From positions 5,126,242 to 5,190,241 of the forward strand of contig NC_081146.1 of assembly GCF_958295425.1 (NCBI RefSeq): a stretch of DNA of 64,000 nucleotides. Reading direction: 5' to 3'. Source of the stretch: Solea solea. Taxonomy: Eukaryota > Chordata > Actinopteri > Pleuronectiformes > Soleidae. Numbering within the stretch: the first letter of the stretch is position 1; the number at the start of each line of letters is the position of its first letter. Both the position numbers and the translations under genes were made by a program. Shown in pieces: positions 48,601 to 59,455 of this stretch. The notes under the pieces are model-generated. The model did no database searches, was not told the DNA's origin, and worked only from the letters and a program-made list of their open reading frames with translations.

Positions 48601-51600
48601 CAAAAATAACAGCTAATCAGTTCTTTAACACATCACGGTGCTATTCAGCTCACAGATTACTCTACAATGTTAACATCTTTATGTTTCTTCATAGACTATT
48701 CACTATTGTACTACTATATAACAAAACAGTACAATGGAATCAGGCAATTGCTCTTTGACAGTAAGGCAAGCTCTGCTTCCTCTAAAATATCATAAAATAA
48801 ATGGTTAAATGTGTTTACATTTCATTACTGGAAGTGCCCTAAATGCGATCAACGACATGACTGTTTTGTTCAGCTGTTTATCACAAACTGTCTGAGACAA
48901 TTTTCCCCTCATACATTCCCGCAGCCGAACAGCACATTAAAACCAGTGGAAGCTCACAGAAACATAGACAACACAGAACAGTTTTTTTCAGAGCAGAGGG
49001 CAGAATTTAAATAACTGGGCCTGACATGAGCTTCCCCCATTTCAAAAACCAGCAACAATAGCGCAATAATACCACATATATATTATTTTGTATGTATGAG
49101 CCAGAATGACACCAAACACACAAACTCTAGTTCTGAGCACATTCACACTTAATTACCACCAATTACTGGCATAACAAGGATGTGACGTTAAACAGTAAAA
49201 TGATTAATCCGTTCATGCTAGCTAATCTTTAGGCAAAAAGCACAGCTCTGAATAAAGAGCTGTGTTTTTTCACCAACTGATTTTTAAAAAACAAAACAAA
49301 AAAACAAATTTACCTACCATGATAAAAAAGTTACTTTGGTTTGTCTGGTCAAATTGAAAACACTTTAACTCATGGCTCACTGATACCTAACTGACAGAAA
49401 TCAGTCGTAACAGAACTTTAATGAGATACACAAGGCCTGAATACACATTTAGTTTTTCTGCATCTGCTTTTAGAGAGCTCTAGTTAAATACAACAGCAGT
49501 AGTTTTATCTTTTATTCAGTTTCATATTAAAATGTCCTTTTGTATGTTTTACAGTTGCCAGCCTGTTTGCAGCTGCCTCCACATGACTGTATTCGCTTGG
49601 CCAAAAATGCCAAATATTATAATCTTATTGTAGTTTCTGTACCAAACCAGTCTACAAACTGCAGTAATGCATCTGTGCTTGGAACTGAAACACACACAAC
49701 TGGCAGAAGCTGAAACAGATGTTGAATGGACTTGTCAGCATATAGTTGTGTCATGTAAAGACTCAGTGAGCTCTAAAGGTTTCAGGTTGAACTGTGTTTA
49801 AAACATTAATGTACAAATGTGCAAAGAAACATGCAGACTGCATCGAGCTCATCTGTTCGAGTCTCCTGCTGCTCTCTTCCGCTGAGCTCAGCACTTTAGG
49901 AAACGGTCATTGCTGAATTAATTGCAACTATCCATCTCATTTAGAAACTTAGAAAACACAATAGCAACGTTACTTCTACTGCACCTGCCCACAGCCTATC
50001 TCACACACACATTTTGCAGAGATGGGTCTGGTTTTCATTTACCATCATTTATCTCTTTCATAAGAATTTCAAAAGACGACATGCCAACATATGCTTTACA
50101 TCTCAGCATACACATTCAATTCAGTGTTTTTACAAGTTAAATCAGTTTCAGACCCAAGAATATGGCTTTTACATTTGCTCTTTATAAAGAAAGACTATGA
50201 TTTATTACAGCAAGGTTTTATCTATGGTTTAGTAACAAAAATGAGGGAAATGCACAAATGACAATACAGGTGGTCATACAGGGTGAAAACACACAGGTTA
50301 GTCAAATGAATGGTTAACAAAGGAAGGTTAACATGCAAATTTCCATCCAAACGCTATGGTAAGCTACATTCATACCATTATACATTTATACCACGTGAAT
50401 AGTGACAGCTCTGAATCAGCAGTAATCTGAGTCCATAATAACCTAAAAGCACATCAGGTGACTATTCAAGTTCACTGGACATACACATGCACATGTACAC
50501 AGGAAGCTTTGCTTAGTTTCAGTACAACTAATGAGAAACAATAATGTTGAAAATTAAGAACATATTAAAGTATAAAGTATTTCCGTTTTGAACCTGAACC
50601 TTTTCGTTCACTGCTGATATAACAATATGAATTTTTTGTGTACCACATATTATAAAAAAACGGGGGGACTGTCCTCCAAAGAAACCTCAAGTGTGGATGA
50701 AGACTTAATATTTACCACTGCTTACATCCAGCCATCAGTATTAACTTATTTCTTCTAGTTTTTTCTGTTTAATGTTTAATGTTTTTATACAGTTTTTCTG
50801 ACTGGTTGATTGCTCTGTTTATAACAATTCAGTAACAGTATATAAATGAGTATAAAAGGGCCTGATGCATTGCACCACTAACCCATCTTTTTATTATTTA
50901 AGATTGTTACAATGATGTGCCCCATTCTTTGTGTTTGCATGAATGCATGACATGTCCTTAAGAATATCTGAAAAAATTGTGACCCCAAACCGTGATATGA
51001 ACCAAGCCGTAGATTTTATTAACCATTCTACCCCCAGTAGCTTTATTCCATAAAAAATGCCTTGAACCACTTTCAAACAGTGCTGAACACATGCCTCAGC
51101 TGGTTTTTGAAACAGGACTTCAGGCCCTCGTAAGGTTGAGAGAAGTGTCAACATTGTTATGAATGGAACTTTAGGTATTTGACATGCAGCTTTATGAACA
51201 CAAATACTGAATTGATTTTAGGGTTCATGTAATCGCACTTCAAGCTAACTGTTTTGTGCTTACGTCCGTTACACTTGACAGTTAAGGAGCTATCGATTTT
51301 CTTAATAAATTCAAGTGTTGCTAAGCTGCACATCTGTGAAGACAAAAATCCACCAGTGTGCCACGGACAGACCTATTAGGAAATCAAATCTTTCAGTAAA
51401 TTCTGTCAAAATTTAGACTGACGTTAGTTCAGAGGGTGAATTTCATTTCAATACCACCAGCCATAAAAAAATACTGCACTTTATCATAATAAATGTTCTT
51501 ATGTCAAATCTGTAATTATCATTATCATAACTGGGATATTGCTGCTTTGCTTTTATCATGTGAATGCCATTTCAATTTGCATTTTTACTTGGGGTAATTT

Positions 51601-54600
51601 AAAGTGACACAATCTCAGACAGGGATACAATAATTCTTCCACTGTAGGTAGAAGCCTTAATCTTTGACACGGGTCATCTGGGAGTGATGCATCATTGTCA
51701 TTGCCACTGCTCTCACAGTGTCCTTAGATGCACAGCAGACATCATAATGAGAGAGCGGATGGCCAGACTCACATCACTAGTGTGAGGGAGCCTGATTTCG
51801 TTATAGCAGCAGGCTTCCACTCTAATTGTAGGGCAAATTAACGCAGAGATGGATCATGTTTTCAGCAGGGTTAGCACATGAAAAGTCTAATGAGATCATT
51901 TGCATGACCCAGAAGCACTCTGGTTCCAACACAATGGATAAAGGTAGAAAAGGATTTTGTTGACTGATTTTATGACAGTTGGTAAATGCAAATGTTGCTA
52001 AAAAATAAAAATAAGTGGGCATCTATTCAATTCTACTATTCTACCATGTAACTGTCTGGTTTGATTAAATGAAAATGGTCAGATATCTACTTTCCTACTC
52101 AATAATATTGTAAGTCACCAATTGTAAATATAACAGACAGAACAATCAAACATTATTATCAACTATATTATAAACACATTAATCTTATTATTCTTTCCAC
52201 TAAAAAAGCTTCAGCGTCTCAATTCTCTGCCATGTGATAATGTATATTTACTTTTTGGGGATTTTCAAGTTGCCACCACCAAAGGCAGTCGTAAATAAAA
52301 ATTGGCATCTATCATTATTCTATGACAAATCTATAAATCAATGCAGCATTGGCAGATAAACTGAGGTTTGTTGCTGCATCACTGAAAATGAAACCAGTAG
52401 TCATTATCGTGATGTCGCTGGTTAAAAATGAAAAGGTTGTACTCCCTTAAATGTACCCAACAGTCTTCAGTGAGTGAAAACAGCAGAAAAGTTTGATGTG
52501 GATTAATGTGACAATTCATATGAGCTATGAAAGAGAGGAAATTTTTAAGTTACAACAACCCTGTTTCAGTCTCATACCAGGCCAGAATACATTTTCAGTT
52601 TTGTTATTTTAGCATGTGAAACCTAAGAAAACAAATGCTTTAAGAACATGGAGGTCATTCACAGGTTATTATTATCAGTAGTAGTAGACTAGTGTTGTCA
52701 CTCTTATTGTTACTAGTTACAACTACTAGTATAAACAACACTATTATAAACCATATTACAACTGTCTTAAAAACTACTCTGACAGCACTAAATACAGCTG
52801 TTATACTGTACATCTGTTCCTGGTCTCTCTCTTCTTTCTCAACCTCAACCTCAAATTTTTTTGCAGTTCAAATCATGTAACATTTGACTAACTGAAACAT
52901 CACATTCAGGACTTCTTCATAAAAACAGCTGTCATAACTTTCGAAAGTAGACAGCTAGTTACACCCATTTCCTGTTGTTGAAATACTCTGTATCATCAAC
53001 CACTCTTTTTTACATGAGAAAATGAAACCTTCAAATATTTGCTAAGGAGCTGGATAAAAAGAAAAGAGAAATTTTAAGGGGGCTAAAAGCTCAATGTCAA
53101 TCTTCTTCACATCCTGTTGACATTATAAACTATTGTGTCAAAAATAGGAGTAAACATAAAAGTTCCAGTTTTAGTTTACAGTTTTAGAACATTCAAAGCT
53201 TCAAAGACAGACCCTTCTTTCAAAACTTATTAAAGAAGGACCCACTCTGTACACACGATCTCTCTCACATCCATCCAGTCGTCTCAGTCCAGTATAATAT
53301 TTAGGCACAGGAAATGGGCCGAAGAGCCTGCACTGACACTCGTCACCCAATCAATGGTCAGAAAACTGGTTGTCCTCACATACAAAAACAGTCAGTCGAT
53401 AGTGGAAAATCAAATCTGTTCCATTTGTTATTTCCTTTCCTTTCCACTGACGGCGGATGGATCAAATCGGCAATTATCTAGCCGGCCCATCATCCAACCT
53501 TGACAGACTCAAGAGAAATCTATACTGCTCCCTAATGAGCACTGAGCACCGTTGCAGCCATTTGATTAGGGACTTAATTGTGATAATAATGAACAAATAC
53601 ACCCAGTGCTGGCTAAAATGGTTTTGTAAGCATTCAGCTAATTAATGGCTATTTGCCCACTGATGCTGATGAATGAGAAAATCACAAGGGAGACACATTT
53701 TCTTCTCAACAAATGGAAAGCTAGACAGCACTGTGCTGACCATGAAACCCATATGAAGCATTGTCCTCACTTTGGGGGGAAAAAAAACCCAGATCCCAGT
53801 CACTTAAGGCCACTACATAAAAGACGTCTTCCTCAAAGCCAACTAAATTGTAGATAATAATCTTGACACCATTATTCAGCCATCTTGAAAATATGGGTGA
53901 AACCATGACACAACATGATAACAACAATGAACACAGACCAATCTGCAACGGTAGCAGCCGGGCAGCACACACTGGCCTCTAGTGATGCAGACGAAGGAAT
54001 AATTGGCAAAGCAGGGGCAGTAAACATGCTGGAAGCCACACATCGCTAAGAAGCAGGAAGCAAGATAGAAAAAGAAGACAGAGAAAAGGTAGTAACCGAT
54101 TCAGTGGCATTGCAAAACCACAACTAGGACTCAAAAGATGAGCAAGGAATGAGAAGAGAGCCAAGATATGTGGGGACACGCCAGGTCTTCTGGCCAACTC
54201 TAATGTTTCGCTGATACCCTGTGAACACAGGCATGTATGTTGTTTCTGACCAATTAGGCAGGCATAAAGGCATGAGGCTGGAACTCAGCTGGGGCCTCAG
54301 TCCACTGGTTACATGTAGGCCAGTCTCTCTACTTCTTTCCGATTTCTGCCTGAGCAATGAGGCCATAGAGGGAGGGTGATGGGTAGTTGGGAGGGACAAT
54401 TTCATTTGGCCCGTGCAAAGGATGTCAAGCAGAGTCTGCTGCAAACAAAGCCATTCCTGGACCTTTCATCTTCTCCATTTTCAAACACATACACACACAA
54501 ACCCGCACACAGACACATGATGCACACACACTGGCTGAAGCATGCGATGAATGTGTCTGGGCTAAAAGCATCTGTGCCGTGTGGCAAGGTTGTTGTATGC

Positions 54601-57514
54601 CCTTCTACTATGTTCCTTGTTCATATAGAGCTAATGATGCCAGCAAGAACAGGGCAAAAGCATGCCTGAGAGCCCTTTCTATTTGTGCCCGACCGTCATG
54701 ACCACAGAGAAAGTAGAGAAAGCCATAGTAAAGGCAGAATAACGATGCAGATTTTTTGGTGGATGCAGTCTCATCAGAGTCATTATCCAAAAAGATAACA
54801 ATGAGTAAGCATCTAGTCATGAATAAATGTGCATTTTCTGGTAATCATAGGCCTTCAAATGCCAGGATTAAGAGGTAGCTGTACAATGACCCCATTATGT
54901 CAGTAGTGCCGTTAAGTCAAGATAAATGGACTTCCATGGAACGCACTGCAACATCACAGCAATGGAAAGAGGGACACAGAGAGCAAAAAGATATTTGAGA
55001 GTCGGGTGACGCAACCGGAGAAACGTGTGACGATACTTTAAAGACAACGGCCAAAAAAAGTTGCCTAATCTGAGCTTTGCACTGTGTAAAATGTCGACAA
55101 ATTCTGGTCTGGGACGTGACTGTCTGCTTTTACTGGCAAGTGACGCAAAACCTGTGGGCTACGGTAAACAGAGAGAAAGGGGGGCTTGGACAAACACAGC
55201 AAACAAGTAGATAGCTGATGCCTAATGTAAAGACTCAAATAAGAGCAAATATGGACATAAAAAAACTGTATTAACGAGGAACAACCTCTCCAAACTGTTG
55301 ACTAGTCATCAGGGACCACAAAAAATATGAGCTGTGTAAGACTTTAAAATCGCTGAGGGGCATTTCTATTTTTCACATGCACCAACCCCCATACACATTC
55401 AAACACATAGGTACAAAAGCCCTTATGTTGTTCAATTCTGGGTGAAGAGTAGAACCTTACCTTTAAGGGGTAGGGAATTTTATTTATTTATAGTGTAACG
55501 CATGACGCACATCCATCCGCCTCTGGTCACACCAACACACAAACCGTCCACAGGAAAGCACACATCTAAACAAACAAGCATACTTGGACAAACATTGCTA
55601 TCTTTGAGGACTCTTGCACTTACACAAAGGGGTATATTCACAGACAAACACACACTTTTTGAAAAGCATACCCCAACAGAGAGACCTACCCTGAAGTAAG
55701 TGGCCCTACCACAGAGGGAATGGGGGAAGAAATCTGCCATGAATGCAGAAGGGATGTGAACAACAATCTCCCCCTTCTCACCTCACTTCCTTCCTTTTTC
55801 CTCTCTCCATTTCACCCGATCACTGACTTCCTGCAGTAATTGCCTGAGGGAGAAGACCTGGTGCTGTATAGCTTAATCAGCTTTTACTGTCCAGTGAAAA
55901 GCAAGCCTCACTGCTTGGCTGTGATGTTTTTACCTGACATTTGGCTGTCTTACTGTTATTCTGCAGAAAGCTTATCCTGGATGCGGCGGCTTTGGACTTT
56001 AGGGTCATCTATCGAGGGTCCCAAGCCCCCTACGTTGTTTTTAATTGTGTCCATGCAGACAAGATGTTTTGTGCTGACTTCAGTGGGCAGCAAGAGAGTT
56101 CGCTGTGAAGCAGTAAATCCAAACTATAGTTTCCAGCATGCAAGCTTTTCACTGGTCAACACCACGTCAGCATAGAGCAACTGTAGTAAGAATGTTCAAG
56201 TGCAGCATTCAGCACACAGATAGTTGCTGTTTTAAACAAAAAGCATGAAGTGGAACCTTTTGAAGTACCACTATAGAGGAAAAAATGTATTGTCATGTGC
56301 ATGCATAAGAATGATGAGATAAATATCACTGCTCAAGGCTTAACAGTATTTTACTCATCCACATGTAGCAGAAACAAACACCGAAACATGTCATAAGAAA
56401 TTAAGACAGAAGAGCAGGTCAAAATTCTTCCAATGTTACAGTAGCTTGACTCATCACCATTAAAACAAAAAACACTCATGATTAAAATGTGCAATAACGT
56501 GCACTTTGACATTACATTAGTCTTACTAATGAGCTGGAAAAATAAACATAATTTGATCTTTTAACATGACAATAGTGAGTGTGTTCTATCAGAGGTAAGA
56601 AATATTTTAGAAAGTAACCAATGCCTAAAATAAGTATCTCGTAGACAATGTACTTCAGCTGGAGCTTTACAGTATTTAAATCAGTGGCAGAGAAGTTCTG
56701 GATCACATTTGAAAAATTAATAGTATTTGTCCCTGTTGCTATATTTTGCACGACATATCCATATGAAGCAGGCAGAGCTGAACCGACTCCCCCGCATAAA
56801 CAAACCAAAGATAACTATGGGTGCACATTTGAAACACCAGCCACTGACATTTGCACAGCGTCCACAGAGAAGAGGAACACAAATGTTTCAGCTCTGTGGA
56901 GCAGTGTGCCTTTTCTGAAGACTTTGTTCGTCTATGGTTTCTTTCTCCTTGCTCAGTGGACAGCCATTTTCCTGGCTCAGACTGAAGGTTGTTTGGCACA
57001 CCAGATTCGTAGTGGGAGACAGCAGGGGAAGGGAGGAAGGTCATGGTGTTCAGAGGCAGCTACAAGGTGCCAGCTTAACGGCCACATTTTATTCACACAG
57101 ACAGCCGACTCACGGGTCATTATTACTGTAAGTTCATCAGTAACAAGCTCACTTATTCTTTAGGTTTTTTGCCTCTGGGCAAAAAAATGTTGTCTCAAAT
57201 TATAAAAAGAAAATGCTGCTACCAGCAATGACAAAATCATCACCCTCAACACCCACAGCTACAGCTATCACACATGAAACCTTTGACAACAGACCACAAG
57301 GAAAAACTAGCTTACTCCACTTAGCAAGTCATGTTTTTGGATCCACAGATTTATGTCAAGACTGTCCGTAAAGGGGTTACCCACAAACAGCATTGATTAC
57401 TTAACAGATGAAAAAAACTGCTACTTCCATTTCAAATTAAACACAGATTGCAAGCCGTACTAGACAGACTCCCCCAGCCCTTGCTTGCATGCCAAAGCAT
57501 AACTCACACCAGGC
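45661..57514. other. Long non-coding stretch with few recognisable elements
   Basis: Nearly 12 kb with no recognised gene and little transposon sequence, in contrast to 12-33 kb. CA-rich simple sequence lies at 54485-54530. Two AT-rich, TAAT-word-rich segments (46760-46920 and 53455-53690) are noted as possible regulatory DNA. A 171-codon plus-strand frame at 56648-57163 has no recognised domain. Confidence 0.45.
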
Positions 57515-58024
57515 CCGGGGGCCTTGTTTATAAAGCTTGCATACGCACAAAAGGTGGCATACGCCACTTTCTACGCAAAGTTTGGGATTTATAAAACACA
57601 AACCTGACGGGAAACATGCGGTCTTTCACGGAAACTCTGACCCATACGTAGGCACATTATTATAGTATTTTCTTTGCACACACTTACGAGACGTATTTTT
57701 AAACAAATAAACAACTTGTTAGTCCCTGAAACGCACACACACGCACTCTGTGCCACACTGCATCCAGGGTCAGCATGCACAGGAACTGGCTTCTACAGCA
57801 TGTGATTACTGTACGTACAAATACAAACTGGCAAACAACACTCTTACAATGTCTAATGTCCTCGAACATTCACTAACCTTCGGGCGACAGTGGATACATA
57901 TAGGTGGATAGCCCACTCACCCGCCCCAAACCCACATTGCGGGACTTAGGAGCAGGACTTAAGTGTGCGCTGTTGACTTTCACCAATATTGACCTTCTGC
58001 ATTTACAGCATCTGACGCTCTGTC
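57515..58024. mobile_element. Harbinger-like element, copy 2, abutting man1c1 exon 1
   Basis: Begins GGGGGCCTTGTTTATAAAG with GCATACGCAC and GCATACGCC words just inside. Its right half aligns by eye with the element at 9.3-9.6 kb (TTACAATGTCTAA, GGGCGACAGT, AAGTGTGCGCTG, ACAGCATCTGACGCTCTGTC). The right terminus seen in copy 1 is absent; recognisable similarity stops at about 58024, just beside the CT run of the mannosidase exon. Confidence 0.6.
57915..57920 (-). other. man1c1: Proposed splice donor of man1c1 exon 1
   Basis: The minus strand reads GCGG|GTGAGT, the strongest donor match downstream of the anchor-coding region. It leaves the exon in phase 0. Weaker alternatives are GTGGGT, GTGAAA and GTAAAT closer to the anchor. 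The site lies in sequence shared with the mobile element at 9.4 kb. Confidence 0.4.
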
Positions 58025-58454
58025 GCTGACTAGTCTCTCTCTCTCTCTCTCTGAGATTTGCAGTTTGCGGCTTTTCAGCTTCATGCTCGTCTCTCCCTTG
58101 GCAAAGGTCATGCCCTGTGGGTGCTCCTGCTGCCCGGGGTCTCTTAAGGTGTTCACTGGCATTGTTCCCGGACCCAGAGCCCACAGTGGCTGGCTGGGTC
58201 TCTGTCTTGGACAGAAAGATGCACTTTAGACGGACAGAGTCAGGCAAAAAGAAAAGGGCCCAGAAACACAGTGTTACCAAACCCGAGAGAAAGAGCAGAA
58301 AGACTAATTTCCGGGACAGGCGCAGACCCATGCCCGATGCCGACACGCCGGGCAACTTTCGGAAACCATTTAAACTTTTCTTGACACACTTGCCTTGCAG
58401 TGTTTTCTCCGTGGTCTTGACAAGAGTCCGAGACCATATGCTGCCTCCAGGCAT
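57921..58454 (-). CDS. man1c1: Golgi alpha-1,2-mannosidase IC, first coding exon (partial)
   Basis: Class I (GH47) mannosidases of this group trim Man9-type N-glycans in the Golgi. The minus-strand frame has a basic cytoplasmic part ending LRLSRK, then a single hydrophobic signal anchor (FLLFLSGLVTLCF, about residues 52-64) and ALFFLPDS, entering a polar luminal stem with an N-glycosylation site (NAS, near residue 98). The anchor sequence matches human MAN1C1 as remembered (FLLFLSGLVTLCFGALF) more closely than MAN1A1 or MAN1A2, and RKLPG...GLRL upstream also parallels it. The start is uncertain: the ATG at 58454 gives 178 codons to a GTGAGT donor, but its context is weak and the internal ATG before GLRL is possible. 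The stem holds a RERERE tract from a GA microsatellite. The last roughly 33 codons before the donor overlap transposon-like DNA. The GH47 catalytic domain lies in exons outside the window. Confidence 0.8.
58034..58052. repeat. (CT)n / (GA)n microsatellite inside the coding exon
   Basis: About nine CT units on the plus strand, read as GA on the minus strand, encoding alternating Arg-Glu in the mannosidase stem frame. Confidence 0.9.
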
Positions 58455-58830
58455 GTGTACAGGAAAAAAAACAAACATATATTTTCGAAGAAGGATCGCG
58501 AAAAAAGTGAATCCTGAGAGAATATATTGAAGCTGGGCACAAATTAAACAGCAGACTCTGGCAAATGTGACAAACACAGCTCAAATAACAACTAAATGGA
58601 TAACTACATATCAAACTTCGTATGGAACCGTTGCGTCAACCCACTTCGCCGCATTTCTAGATCTAACACTCCAACATTTTGTCCAAAACACACTCCATTC
58701 AAATGAAAGCTGAGAATATGCTGTTCCCAATGGTATACACCAAAGCATTACAGAGATCTAAGCCAAATAATTAAGACAAACATCGAACAGAAATCGGTTC
58801 GCCGAACGACAACTGTAAAATTGCTCTTAC

Positions 58831-58920
58831 CTTTGATGTTTCAAGTGAAATTTTCCGCGCAAACAAAGCTCTGTCTGGTTAGAAGGACTTCCTGTGTTAC
58901 ATTCATACATTCCGGGAGTC
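58831..58920 (-). other. man1c1: Candidate 5' exon of man1c1 with consensus donor
   Basis: The minus strand reads CATCAAAG|GTAAGA with GT at 58830-58829, a consensus donor upstream of the coding exon. A pyrimidine run followed by GGAG|GCAG| at 58440-58450 could be the acceptor. Joined to 58440, an ATG at about 58910 (G at -3) stays in frame with the mannosidase. It may equally be a non-coding leader exon. The upstream boundary is not defined. Confidence 0.35.
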
Positions 58921-59095
58921 TCTAACTGATGCAAAGACCCTAGGGGAAGCATTACCCTATCCTAAGGCAGCAGCCAGTCACGTCACAGCCAGGCGTTCTG
59001 CTGCTTCTCATTGGCTAACAAAACTGTCAATCAAAATTCCGAGATGACAGCATCCTTCTTTTAGCTGTGAGGAAGCCAATGAGATGTCGTCATAT
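58845..59095 (-). promoter_or_regulatory. man1c1: Promoter-like region upstream of man1c1
   Basis: Directly upstream of the candidate 5' exon, this stretch has a CRE-like GTGACGTGAC (minus strand, about 58977-58986), an AGCCAAT box on the minus strand at 59010-59016 and a second CCAAT on the plus strand near 59075. It is richer in CpG than most of the window. No TATA box was seen. The position and motif set fit a CCAAT-driven, TATA-less promoter. The transcription start is not determined. Confidence 0.45.
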
Positions 59096-59294
59096 AGACC
59101 CGCTGAGATACAGGAGAATTAATTAATACATGAGAAAACACAAATGGCACAGATGTTTCCAAAATGTGCCAAATGAGTCCTCACCTCTAATTTCTGTACT
59201 AAAATCTCTCTGCTTCACTTGATCAAAATCCGACTTTGCAGATGATGTTCACATGTTGTACTTTGATCTGATTGAGTTTAGAGCTTCATCCCCA

Positions 59295-59455
59295 TCATTG
59301 TGAACTTATTCTCTGTGTGTTTGCCATGACTTCAAGCTCTACAGAGACAGGGATACAGTTGGGCGTGTAACCAGATGGATAAACACAGTGACAACATTTC
59401 CAACTATAACTGTCAAACTCCGCATGCATGTCCATGCAGTAGTTGCACCTGTTCA
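59295..59455 (-). other. Candidate terminal exon, cysteine-rich, unrecognised
   Basis: The minus strand has TTTATGTGTTTGCTAACAG, a good acceptor-like sequence, directly before 59455. From there a frame runs 52 codons to TGA at 59295. The peptide holds six cysteines (positions 3, 6, 20, 21, 23 and 33, including CNYC and CCHC pairs) and aromatic residues around them (FDSYSWK, YPSGYTPNC). This could suggest a small zinc-binding or disulfide-bonded domain. No family is recognised and no AATAAA was seen downstream. It lies under 400 bp upstream of the proposed man1c1 5' exon on the same strand. Confidence 0.22.

Larger units (their letters stand above)
1..57920 (-). other. man1c1: Presumed first intron of man1c1
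   Basis: Inference: exon 1 of a MAN1C1-like gene lies at 57921-58454 on the minus strand, and no segment resembling the conserved catalytic-domain exons of class I mannosidases was seen at lower coordinates. Everything from the window start to the proposed donor would then be one intron of at least 57.9 kb. It consists of transposon remnants, microsatellites and unassigned unique sequence. The claim fails if a mannosidase exon is found inside, or if the interval belongs to another gene. Confidence 0.55.

Noticed and set aside
56648..57163. 171-codon open frame on the plus strand
   Set aside because: The longest plus-strand frame, but no recognisable domain, and other frames in the same DNA are also open. 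Not supported as a gene.
58240..58614. 124-codon minus-strand frame overlapping the mannosidase exon
   Set aside because: Shadow of the mannosidase coding sequence in another frame; the conserved anchor sequence is in the 58454-57921 frame.
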